Source: Stichopus chloronotus
Taxonomy: Eukaryota; Echinodermata; Holothuroidea; Aspidochirotida; Stichopodidae
NCBI GenBank assembly: GCA_021234535.1
Contig: CM037833.1
Span: forward strand, 18,978,433-19,042,432
Reading direction: 5' to 3'
Length of the DNA stretch: 64,000 nt
The notes beneath the pieces were generated by a model. That model was not told the origin of the DNA, ran no database searches, and saw nothing but the letters and a program-made list of their open reading frames with translations. This document shows positions 40,001 through 52,000 of this stretch, piece after piece (position 1 is the first letter of the stretch; each line of letters begins with the position of its first letter). The position numbers and the translations under genes are program-made.

Positions 40001-43000
40001 AAAAACAAAAACATACTTAAGAGTCTATAGATCATGTACTACGGTAGGAAACAGTCAGTCTTGAACTTAACTTGGATGCATCCTCCTCATCAGACACACA
40101 TCAGATAATTGAGATGGAAAATCTGTATTTATGTGCCTGGGGTTTTGGTTTAGATGAAATTGGAACATTTGTAATCATGTACATGTGGGTGTATGTACAG
40201 TATGCATGTGTGTGTATGTTTGTGATGCCTACCCAGTATAAAACAAAATATCTCAAGAAGGCTATTATTTTGTAAAAGGTCATTTGGGGATCAACAGGGT
40301 CTTGTAGTGCAAAACCTTGTATACACAATATCTCAAGGTGGGAAATGTGTGCAGATCTCATTCGTGAGTGTATCTTTTTGAGTACAAGAAGCATGTTGTC
40401 TCTGGTGGAGGTCAAAGGTCATTTGGGGTCAACAGGCGTCAAATAGCTAAAACCTTGTACGCAGGATATCTCAAGAAGAGAAGCTTGCACAGATCTTGTA
40501 TTTGAACTGAGGGTGTATCTTCTTGAGTACAGTAAGGTTATTTGCTTTTGATGGAGGTCAAAGGTCATTTAGAATCAACGTGGTCAAATAGTGATAACAT
40601 TGCATACACAATAGCTCAACAAGGGAAGCTTGTACAGATCTAATGCTTCATTTGTGGATGTATTGTATTGAGTGCAAAATGTCTTTTGTGTTTAATGGAG
40701 GTCAAAGCATGATCTGGGATCAACAGATATCAAATAGTAAAAACCTTATAAACATAGTATCTCGTGAAAGCTAGCTTGTAGAGGTCAATTTTCTCTTGTG
40801 TTAGAGGTATGTTACGGAGTACAAATTGGCCTATTGTTTGTATTGAGGTCAAAGGTCATTTGAGGTCAACAAGGGGCAAGTCAAGGCAATCTTGTAAACA
40901 CAATTTTGGAAGAAGGGAAGCTTGCACAGATTTGATATTTGGTATGTGTTTAAGCTCTTGGATATATCTCTGTACTATGCAGCTATGTATGTTCAGAAGA
41001 ATACCTATAGTATCAGCCATCAACTTAGGTGTCATTGAACAGTATTTCTCAATTAGTGACATCATAAATTACTGTAACGTTTTGATGATGAAGCGTCTTA
41101 CACTTTACATTACAAATACACTGAAGTATGTCAGATTCATGAAAAAGAATCCCCCCATGATTCCGCCATGATGCCGAAATCATCACAACCACAATGCATT
41201 TGTGCATTCTGGTTTTGTTTTGCTTACTTTTATTTTTCATCCCTTGCTCGTTTAAATAATTAGAAACATTTAATAGTGCATGATTCCACTTTGAATGATC
41301 TCTTCAATTTAATTCGATCGATGTAGACAGTCATGAGATGAGTAGCATTAATGTCTTGTGAAAAGATGACAAAAGTTTGCCTTAGCCATGATGTCTTGTC
41401 ACTGGTACTGGACTTCATATCCTATATGGATGATTCCATAAATAAGGGGGCCAACCAACCTGTGACATTTTAGTAAAATTCCCAATTCAGCTAGTTCTTA
41501 CGAACTGAAAGGTTAACAGCAAATGGTCTTATTTCAGATTACGTATGACTGCTGTGCTTGAAACAATGCACATCATGCCAAAAGTAAAAACAAAATTTAT
41601 CAATTGGAAAATGTTGTTTCAGAAAAGGTTTCAATTTTTTCAATGTAAAGGGGACACCAAACTCTGATTTTCTACAAGTTGTCAAAACATAGTTTGGAAA
41701 AAAGAAGGCATGCAACATTTTAGAAGGTGTTTTGGATGACCTTCTGTGGAAGTTAACTGTCGTAGTAATGTGGAGATTGGATTACACTTGAAAACTATTC
41801 TTCAAGTAGGATACCATTTGGTTTCCTGTTTTATGAAGTAAATATTTACTTTCAAACTGAAGTGTACATGCATATTTACTGTCTCATCACCCTATTAGGG
41901 CTAAGGTGAGATATTGTAGTCGCTTGGGTAGTGCAGCTATATATTGTACTGTACATCCATCACCCATGGGAGAACAGTTGCCATGGAAACACTTGGAGTG
42001 GATAAGTAGGACACTCCAGTTGTCCCCAGGCCATGGTAGAGTTACCACAGGCACAAGCAGGTCGTGTTGGGTGGTATAAATGAAAAGGTGTCCATACCGA
42101 TTTATGAGGTTGTGGCGCAGTGTCCAGACCTGTCCAATTATGGTTTTTCCAGAATGCCTTGAAAAGTATACGAGCGATTAAGTTTAAACTCGGTAAGGTT
42201 GAGCACGATGCTACAGTAAAATGTCCAAGGTGTATAAGTTGTAGCGTAAATTGAGTCAAATTTGCTGAAAATGCCAATTTTGCCCCCAGGTTGGTATTTC
42301 CAGCATATCTTGAAATTCTGAAGAATTTAAGCATTTAAAGCAAAATTTTTCGAGGGCTTACCTGAGAATGTAATATCCAAGGTAATTCACTTTTATACAA
42401 AATATGAAATTTGCTGATTTTTTTTAGAACAAAAATCCAATTTTGCCCCCAAATTAAGATCTCCAGCACATGTTGAGAACTATTAGACCAATTCACTTTA
42501 AACTTTGTAAGACGTACCTGAGAACACTTTGTTCAACATATTACTGTAATGGAAAAAGTCAGTGAAGTTTGCTAATTTTTTAAGAAAGAAAAAGATTTTT
42601 GCCCCCAACTTTTATTTCCAGTATATCGTGATAGCTATTTGAGCATTATACACAATTTTTTTAAGCAAGGACTTACCTATGAACATAATTATGAAGGTAT
42701 ATTACTTTATAGCAAATTGAGTGATCTTTTTGGGGAAATGGAAATTTACGCAAAGTAGACTGTTCAAATTGTAGTTAAGTGAAAGATATTTATTTTCAAT
42801 AGGACTCCAAAAATTACTGTAACTCAGTTTTACATTGGGAAATTACAATTCGCAGCGCTTTTTGTGTTGTGCAGGTTCAAATTTTGTAAAATTGGATGCT
42901 CCTCCATACTACTATATTAAAGTGCTTCTAAAAGAATACATCTTGCTACTTTATATTCAAAGTTAAGTAACTTGTCTGGCAGATCATGTAAGAAGAAGAA

Positions 43001-46000
43001 AACTTAATCTGTCAGTGTCACACCACTTGCTATCCCTTCACAAGTGGGGGTGCCGTGGGGTGGGGGAAATCGGTTTCTCTCACATATTACATCTTAAGGA
43101 CTGAATGACAGAATTGGTCGATTTGAGAGTATGTACAGCACCACTAAAGCTTGTGATTAGGAACATCTCTGACTACTTTAAAGTGATTACGTGGGTAGGC
43201 AAATAGTAAAAACATTGAAATTTCGTCTCCAAAAATTTGGTAAGACTTTCAGTTACACTATTCAGACAATCTGGGAAAATAAATAGGTTCCAGTTGGTTA
43301 ATTTTGCCATATGATTTCAAATTCTTCAAACATAATGACAGAAAGTGTAGAATAGGATAATGTAATGGTTGACAGTTTTCATTCAAATCAATGGTGTGCT
43401 TCTTTGAACAAGCCAATGGGAAGTATACTAGTATTGAATATCCAGTTAGTCAATCAGGATCACTGACGCCGCGGGCAAGGTTGTGTTCAGTTCGTAGGTT
43501 ATTTGTAGATACAGTGTTTCCTTTCCACAAATACTACAATTACCAATACCTACCAAGGAGCGACGACTTGAATAGTATGTTTTTGATACACTAGTGAGAC
43601 CTGTACTGTTGCATATTATGTAGGCGGTAATAGTAAGATTACCGTTAATTTTCAAGTATGATTTCTGTTTTTTACTGTTTTATGCCAATCCAGTTGCTTT
43701 TCGAAGTAGTTACTGGCATTTTCCTTCATTGAAAGACATAGTATGTTCATGTACAACCTCGCATGTACATTTATAAATAAAGAAAAAGTTAATATCAAAC
43801 AATCTTATCGTTTTGGTTTTTCACTTACACAGGCAATCACTTTTATGCTTTTTTTGTCCTGCTAATCTGAAGGTGACAAATATCACAATGTAATGTGGGA
43901 TACCACATCTACTGGCACTCCGTACTTATGGAATCACCCATGTAGATAAAAGGATAACGACTGTTGTCGGCATCTATGGGGACATTCTAATCGGTATTAA
44001 TTAAGTGAAAAGTAATAATCATGGTGGCGCTGTGGCAATTTTGTCGGCATTGTGAGAGACATGTGATGTCGAATGTACAGTTCAGACAGACCTGTGGGTA
44101 ACTCTCAGTTGCACCTGCAGTGAAGAACCCACTGCGAAAACATTTCAGAAATTTGGCAAAACTTTACATCTCACATGTCAGTTACAGGCAGACATTGATC
44201 TGGCAGACATTTTGCCACACACCTGGGCACCTACACACTAAAGTGTGTGGGTCATCCAACCTACGGTCTCAGAGGAGATTGTATTAACACACTTCCTTTT
44301 GTACACAAACACACACACACACATGTACATAACTCTGTCCTAACCCAGTGTGCACTCAGCACACACTCTCGCAATCAGTGTATAATGCAAGGTACTGCTG
44401 ATCGATTGGCATTCCCCTTTTTCTGTTGATTGCATGTAGCATACATGTGATTACCAGAAGAGAGGGCGGCCTCTAGGTATCAGGTCACAGGCCCTCCTTG
44501 CAGCGTCAAATTTTTCGGGCAGCTACAGTACTCCAGTTGCGATAGACTCGTACCCTGTAAGGCAGCGTCCGTAGTGCACTTTTGGACACCCCTCCTTACC
44601 CCCCAATCCCAGTTGGTACAATCTCGATCCCCGTCACCTACGTGGTCATGAGGTGTTGTGCCCCCATGTAAGGACTATTGACTCGCCTAATTTTGGTTGA
44701 ATACCACATGGGTTGTAAGGTGGGCTTTGATTTAAGAGTCATTTTTGGTGACTTGAATGGGTACCGCTCAGCGGAGCACAATGTCTCCTCCAAGAATGCT
44801 TCATACCTGTATAGGGATGAGATAACAGCGATGCAGACGTTTTTATACGACGTTTATGTCACTAGAAGTATACTCTTGGTCATAGAAGCTTCGGACCTGT
44901 GTACAGATAGTATTGGCGATTCTTCAGCTTTGTTAATTGCTTTCATATATGTTATCATTCCATTGATACTGTACTGTAGTGCTGTAGTCTTGGCTTTCAT
45001 CCTGGCTCGCCCAATCTAGGACAGAATTGAGAGAACGAACCCGTCAACAATTATACTGTGGTTTAAAAATCTCCTACTAATCACGGAATCACAGTGGAAG
45101 AGATTTGCAAACTCGTGCACCCCAGCAGGTGACACAGTACAGAATATGGAGTGACAGTGTTGCTTTAAGATTCAACCATGTACAGTACTGTATGTTTAAT
45201 AGACTTCAGGCCCAGCTTCAGATACCTTTCAAATTACAATTCTGTATGTACAAGCAGGGTCCAACACGACATGACTTTCAGTAACATTTTCAGCCTCCAA
45301 CGATTAGACTTAATGGACTTCAATGGTAGTTCCTGGTATGAAGTTACAGCTGTGGACAGGACTTACTTTGTAGTAACAGTTGGCTAGTAGCTATGCATAA
45401 GACTGGCGTGATACTTGAAGAGAATGGGAGGCAGGAGAATTAGTTTACGTTAAACCAACTACAGGAACATCGTCTGTGTATATCAGTAACTGAAGGTAAG
45501 GCTTCAGTCTGCGGGGAAATAGCGGCAGGTAGTGATGGCAAATGTTTACGCTTCACACTGTTGAGTGAGCAGTGTCAGAATAGGCAATGGACATGACACA
45601 GTTAAGAGAGGCTCCTCGGCAGACCCTGCGTTGACAATTACAGTTGAGTATAGCAAATATGCACACAGGATCAAACACTCAGTCATTCTCAGTTCAGTGG
45701 ATCTTAAAGGGGCTAGTTGGGTTGACATCGATCGGTAAGCTACGGACGAATAGGATTTTAAAGGGTGTAGACACATGACAATGCTTATAATAAAGATACT
45801 GTATAGTGAAGTTTCACATCCAGTGGTTATGAAAAATTTCAACCTTTTTTAAAAATTTTATTTAACCCTGTTTTGCTGGCTGTATGCATGTGAATTGGAA
45901 CAAATGTGAAAAGTGTCTTTTCACAAAGTTTCAAAAAGCAAACTGCATTGCTAACTATTCACTCCATGATGTTCCTGTATGGTCATTAATGTTCTTGTGA

Positions 46001-49000
46001 CACATTGGGATCTCCTTAGTTTGACCATGTGTCTCTGGCATCTGAAGGAAGCTTGACAGGTTTGGGAAAAGTTGGTGAATTTTATCAAAGCAACTCAATG
46101 TTCCTCTTAAAAATCAATCCTCCATGGATGTCCAGCACGATGGATTTACTGAAAGGGTTCTAGAATATTCTCCAAATGTACTAGTGTCAAATTCTGAGTA
46201 TACAGTAAGGAGTCCACAACCCGAGAATGTCAGACAACACCGTGGCGACCGTCGCTAGGGGAATCATGCCGTAGAACCATCTACAGATGTCATGTGATCG
46301 ACAATGTAACAACAGCTGTGACAGCTTGTCTCCCCACAATACTGGAAGTCAACGGTCAATTAACACGCTAATGCAAACTTGCACTCCTCTAAACAGCCAG
46401 CTCTATATAACGACAGTCGGTCGTGGTCAGATTGTTACACAATTAAGTTTGTCAATAGGGGAATATCCTGTAGTATTACCTGGCAGAGAAAACATACATC
46501 GCTTGCATCATTGACATCATTTTCCTGCAAGCTCCCTAAACCAGGATGTAACTGTATCTGTCAGTCCATATGAACAATGTGCTTGATGTAGTAAAAGGGT
46601 TTGTGCATCCGGTCAACTTGTCATACCCTTTTTTCTCTTCATTTTATTTTCTTCACTTCACTTTACTGTTGCACCTTTGCTGTATGAGTGGTGACCTTTG
46701 AAACTGTCCAGAATAGAGCCCTGGGTTCAAGCTGGACCGGTGTCCATAAATTCTCACACGACCACAGGCTGTGCCATGTGGCTGAGCTTTTCTCTTTCTA
46801 TTACACAGTTAACATAAGCCAGAGCCTTCGCTAATCCCCATACAATTAAGGAACTCTTGTGGGGAAGTTTGAAATGCAACTCATTGAAACTCTGAATCAA
46901 AATGTACAAGCACATGAATTGATACGGTATGTTAGGTATGGACGTGTATTCCTTGTGAGTTCAAATCTCATGCATCAGCTGCCTCACTTTACTAGTGTGG
47001 TGCAGTACTCGATGGACGCAGAACTACTGCATATAGACACTTAACAGTATTTTGTTGAGAGTAAAGAAATATAACATAATGTATTCAGCCAACATGTACT
47101 ATGTGAATGAATTGTTAAACTAATGTGTACAAAAAGTTGCACATGATCATCGGGGTGATTTGGGCTTTTGATGTCTGATTCACATCTGTACAGTCTAGCA
47201 TTTAAGTAAGCTTTCTCTCCCCCACACCCAGGGTGGGATATCTGTCCTGATAATCTGGCGGTCGCCATGGAGAAGGCCACCGTGTTGAACTGGAACCTGC
47301 AGCAGCAGCTGAAGCCCCACCTCTTGAAACTGAAGCCGAGGCCCTCCATCTACCGAAAGGACTTCATAGCCGCCAACCAGGAGGGAAGGGCCCTGAATGT
47401 CATCTCGGGGACCAACTGGGAGGCGGTCCAGAGAGTCCGGGAGGATATACGCGACTTCAGGAATAGGAGACAGTTGGACAAAGTGAGTGGATCAGTTTGT
47501 TTAAAATGAACAAGCTTTTAAAAGGAGTTTCATTGAATACTTTTAAGTCACATTCAGGTCAGTCGCAAAAAGGTGTCAAATGTGAGATACAGTAGCTGAA
47601 AACAAACACAGTCATAAAGTTGAAAAGCAAAATTACCTCAAATTTCTCAGTGAATTCTCAGTGGGTCAAAGACAAAAAGCTATCACCCCAGACAGTTTCC
47701 TTTCTCCCATCCACTTGAATCTAGTTCATTCTTTAGCCTGTCTAAAATTACCCCACATGTGTTATCAAAACAATGGATCCCTGTGTATGCTGTGTAATAT
47801 GAGCTACTCTGCATCTTTTGAATTTGCTGTCAGTCAAAGGGCACTGTAACTTACAACCAGTTGAGAATTTTGCTTTCTGGAAGCCAAAAATTAGCTCAGG
47901 GTGATGAGTTACTGCCTTTAAGGGCAACTCCCGACCCTCTCTTCCATTTGACTTTACGAATGAGCTAGCCCATTTTGGCTAAAACAAGCCAACCTCATTT
48001 AGCCCAATTGGTCAATCCTAAAATGTGACAACACGTCATCGTAAATCCTGCTGTGACTTCATTTTACCATTCACCCTGCCAGGTGATAGTACTGTGGACC
48101 GCCAACACGGAGCGTTTCTGTTCGGTAGAAGAGGGACTGAACCACGATGCCGACGCCCTCCTGAACTCCATCAAGAAAAATGCAGCGGAGGTGTCTCCCT
48201 CGACGCTCTTCGCCGTCGCCTCCATCCTGGAGGGGTGCTCCTTCGTGAACGGTTCCCCGCAGAACACTTTTGTCCCGGGGGTGGTAGACCTCGCCGAGAG
48301 GGAAGGCGTCCACATAGCGGGAGACGACTTCAAATCTGGACAGACGAAGGTCAAGTCGGTGCTCGTGGACTTCCTCGTCAGTGCTGGTATCAAGGTATGT
48401 CGACTAATTAGGGCAGCTCTGTTATTCTCGGTTGTTATTTTCATCCCCCATTTACAATCAGGGCTGGTTTAATGGCAAGTGAGTGGAAATAGCTTTCTAT
48501 TGAGAAAGTCATCCTTGAATGCATCAACTAAAAGTGGATATTGGAGTGGGGTTGGAGAGGGTTTGGTGGACCAGTAGTGGTGGTGATGATGATGAGTTTG
48601 TTTATAACCTTGAGACTCTTCATCCATCAGAGGTCTTCTGATTTCATTTCCTTCAAAGTTGGTGTCATCCTTTTCACTTCCTGGGCAGTTGTGGTATTGT
48701 TCATGCATTCTTAAACCCTCTTTTGCCACTCGTGTTTTTTTCTGAGTGGAACCACCTCCGAGGTGCACTGCTTGTTCGCTGCTGCTAGTCATAGTGTATG
48801 CAGCCTGCTGTGCCATGCCTACAGTAGCACAATTTGAAATGGGTTTTAATCCATCCACATGCATGCAGGTACACCACACTGAACAGACAGTCAGAAAAAC
48901 GACTCACTTAAAAGGTAAACACACTTAACGATATTGTCAACAATGTTCGCGCATGATTGACAAAGTGCTGACATTGGTTGTGTTATAGAGCAGATGGCAA

Positions 49001-52000
49001 CGCGGTCTCATCGCATTCATCCGCCAATGATTTTACTCTGAAGTTGGCTGTCTATCATCCGGATGATAACGCACAATCACGTGACTGTAATGGGCCAATA
49101 GGAGTTGAGGATTCTTACCGAGTCTAAATGAACACTGAAATGACATTCATGTGATGAACAATCCACTGACAGAAGAGACCCCCCTGACATTCCCCTTGTC
49201 AGGAGGGACTTAAATTTAGGTTCACACAGTCATAAAAAAAACCTGGAAAAGTCAAGAAACTGTGGAAAATTTTATCAACGCCTGGAAAAGTCGTCACAAT
49301 TTTCGGGGAAAACGTGTGAAGTTCCGAAATCTCTTGGAAATTCTCACAAAGTGACATTGTTCCTTTCCCAATGGTAATACCAAAATCTATTCACACTCCT
49401 AATATTGAAATTTACCGTCCTCTTCACGACATCTTGCTTCGTCTTTTCCTCCTGTGGTCGGACACTTTATGTGAGATGTCAGGAGGAAGGTCATGGAAAT
49501 TCTTCATAAATTCGGTGAACTGGAAAAGTCATAGTAACGTCATGGAGAATTTATTCCTTAGAAAGTTCAGGAACTCTGTAAAAGCCATCTGAATCTCCGG
49601 GTGGTGAGACCATCCCATGAAGAAACTGTCCCCTTGCCTGGATCTACCGGTGGATCGTTTAAAATGTTGTCACTTGATAGCATTCATTGCGACGATCAGT
49701 TAGATCTATTAGATTAATCTTTTCCATGGGCAAAAAGTTAGTAGTCTGTAGTCACACCTTAAGTCCCACACTGGGTGGTGAAACAAGACTGTATTGGTAT
49801 GGCATCGTTACATACTCTCTCCAAACTCTTCCGGTAACTCCAGCAAGTAATATAAACTTTTGACTGCCTGTAGATTTGAGATCGGTTCTGTTTCATTTTC
49901 ATTTATTTTTATGTCATTAATTTAAAAAAATTTATGAATGTCACGCTAATTGTCGCACATTGTGAAGACCACGACGAGATTTCTCATGAAGGACAAAGTT
50001 TTCCCTAAGCATAAACCCTGGTTTGTTTTCCGTCGGTTGAAAACCGGGTTCCAGTAGTGGTCGATGCACTTTACATTGTCTTAAGCGATCGCTTGCGTGG
50101 ACTGTGACAGTTGATTGGCCCTGTTTGGAACTCAAGTCTTTTCTCGGAATGGCGTCTGCCATCCAAGCATCACAAACTGTGGCCAAGCAAATTTTCTCAT
50201 GAACTGTCATGAAATTTTCTCATTTTCTCACAAACATTGCCTAGCAAAGTAATGTTGGGTGTGAGACAAATGAATGGGTGATAATTGAACGAGTCATAAA
50301 GAAAATGCAAATTTCTGATTTGAAAAGAAGCAGAAAATTATTTTACTGATCTCACGATGCCTCAGCCTTATCATGAGGCATCGTGGAATTACTATTGTGG
50401 GATGCCTGCAGGTTGGCAGGTCCAAGCTATTCTACCTCATGAAGACAATTTTCCAACTTAATATTAACAGTTTACTTGTGGTATCATTTTAAAGCTGATT
50501 AGTTAAAGTTTTGTGTTCCCATATTTTTGTTCTTTCAAATACAGGGTATTTCAAATTCTGTCTATTGCGAAGAGTTCATTTGCATACAATTTAAATATTT
50601 GCATAACGTACAGTATGAGACGTTTGAAATTTCATCTCCCTGCTAGCAACATGAGCCAGTTGAATGTGTATTACAGTATGTAGAACCTTAGACATGCCTC
50701 CTTCCAATAAATTTGAAATATCATTCTCTTCTGTTCAGTAAATATTTATGCTAATTAGGTAGTGTCCAAATTAGCTATGTCCCATACGGCACAATTTTCG
50801 AAGCGTTTTTCTAAGTTAGGAACATGATCGTTTTTTTGTGGAATTCAGTAAAGATCTAATCTAGGACATTGCACAACAAGATCCAAAGAAAGAAAATTGA
50901 AGCAGTATTTAAGATGAATTCTGCAATCAAACTAAGGAATGTGATGTACTGTACGGTACAAAATGTGAGGAAAAATAGGTCTCATTGTGATATCTGTTGG
51001 AAACAATCCAGTGCTTATAAATTGTTTTGATGAATAGACTGTGCCTGCCAATCGTAGCCCTTGGAGTATGTGCCAAATCAGCACGAATCTAGAATCGAAA
51101 AATTCCCTGACTGACCACCAACACAACTGCTAAACAGTATTTGGTCACCCTTCTGTAGTGAAAATGTCCAAGGTCGTTACAATACTACATCAATGTGACT
51201 GATTATTCTTTCTTTCCGTCTTTATTTTTTTTCTTCTCTGCCCATCAGCCCGTCTCCATCGTCAGCTACAATCACCTCGGCAACAACGACGGTATGAACC
51301 TCTCCGCCCCCAAACAGTTTCGATCCAAAGAGGTGGGTCTGCGGAACAAATTAAACTCTTTAAGATTTTGTCCCTCAGAGCTGCCAACCCTGAATTCCTA
51401 TCAGCAGAACCACAAAGATGGAGTCATGTTTTGCGTTATCTTTATGCAATATGCCAGATTTCAATGAGCTTTGCTTTGAACAATTGATTGATTAATTGAT
51501 TGATTGATTTTTGGTTCTATCAATTGATTGATAGAATATATACTTTTTGATGCAAATTCCCTCAAAATATGTTTAACAAAGATGGAGTCATGTGTTGCGT
51601 TATCTTTATGCAATATGCCAGATTTCAATGAGCTTTGCTTTGAACAATTGATTGATTAATCGATTGATTGATTTTTGGTTCTATCGATGGATCGATACAA
51701 TATATACTTTTTGATGCAAATTCTCTCAAAATATGTTTAACAAAGATGGAGTCATGTGTTGCATGATGTTTATGCATAATGCCAGATTCAATGAGCTTTG
51801 CTTTGAACAATTGATTGATTGATTGGTTGAGTTTTGGTTCTATTGATTGATTGATAGAATATACTTTTTGAAGGAAATTCCCTCAAAATATGTCTAACAT
51901 GTGTTTTTTTCTTAAGTTTTAATTCTCATGGGTCCCACAGGTCCTTGAAAGTCCTTGAAATCCTTGAAAAATATTGTGGTCATTGAAAGTCCTGGAAATT

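Larger units (their letters stand above)
27439..47231 (+). other. Intron 3 (19793 bases), repeat-laden
   Basis: By far the longest intron; no exon is readable inside it. It contains a ~523-bp tandem duplication (30233-31217), MITEs at 34096-34302 and 45708-46106, a family of related blocks (30025-30195, 37845-38250, 39040-40110, 44930-45600), a half-site minisatellite (40190-40940), a possible 2.5-kb inverted-repeat element (41419-43948), and a (CA)n run at about 44308-44323. The donor is GTAAAT, the acceptor CACACCCAG. Confidence 0.85.
48395..51248 (+). other. Intron 5 (2854 bases)
   Basis: Holds a CTGGAAAAGTC/GGAAATTC-type repetitive stretch at about 49235-49590, a perfect 12-bp hairpin at 50353-50385, and an inverted match of the 9530-9565 text at about 49090-49120. 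No further exon. The histidine-run open frame on the minus strand (48469-48879) is a CCA/ATG simple repeat, not a gene. The acceptor is TTCTCTGCCCATCAG. Confidence 0.85.

Noticed and set aside
48025..48444. Other long frames over exon 5, both strands
   Set aside because: Shadows of the true frame in a GC-rich, highly conserved exon.
48469..48879. 136-codon minus-strand frame with a histidine run
   Set aside because: The run comes from a GGTGGTGATGATGATG simple repeat in intron 5; no splice or domain support.
50353..50385. microRNA precursor
   Set aside because: The stem is only 12 bp and flanks do not pair.
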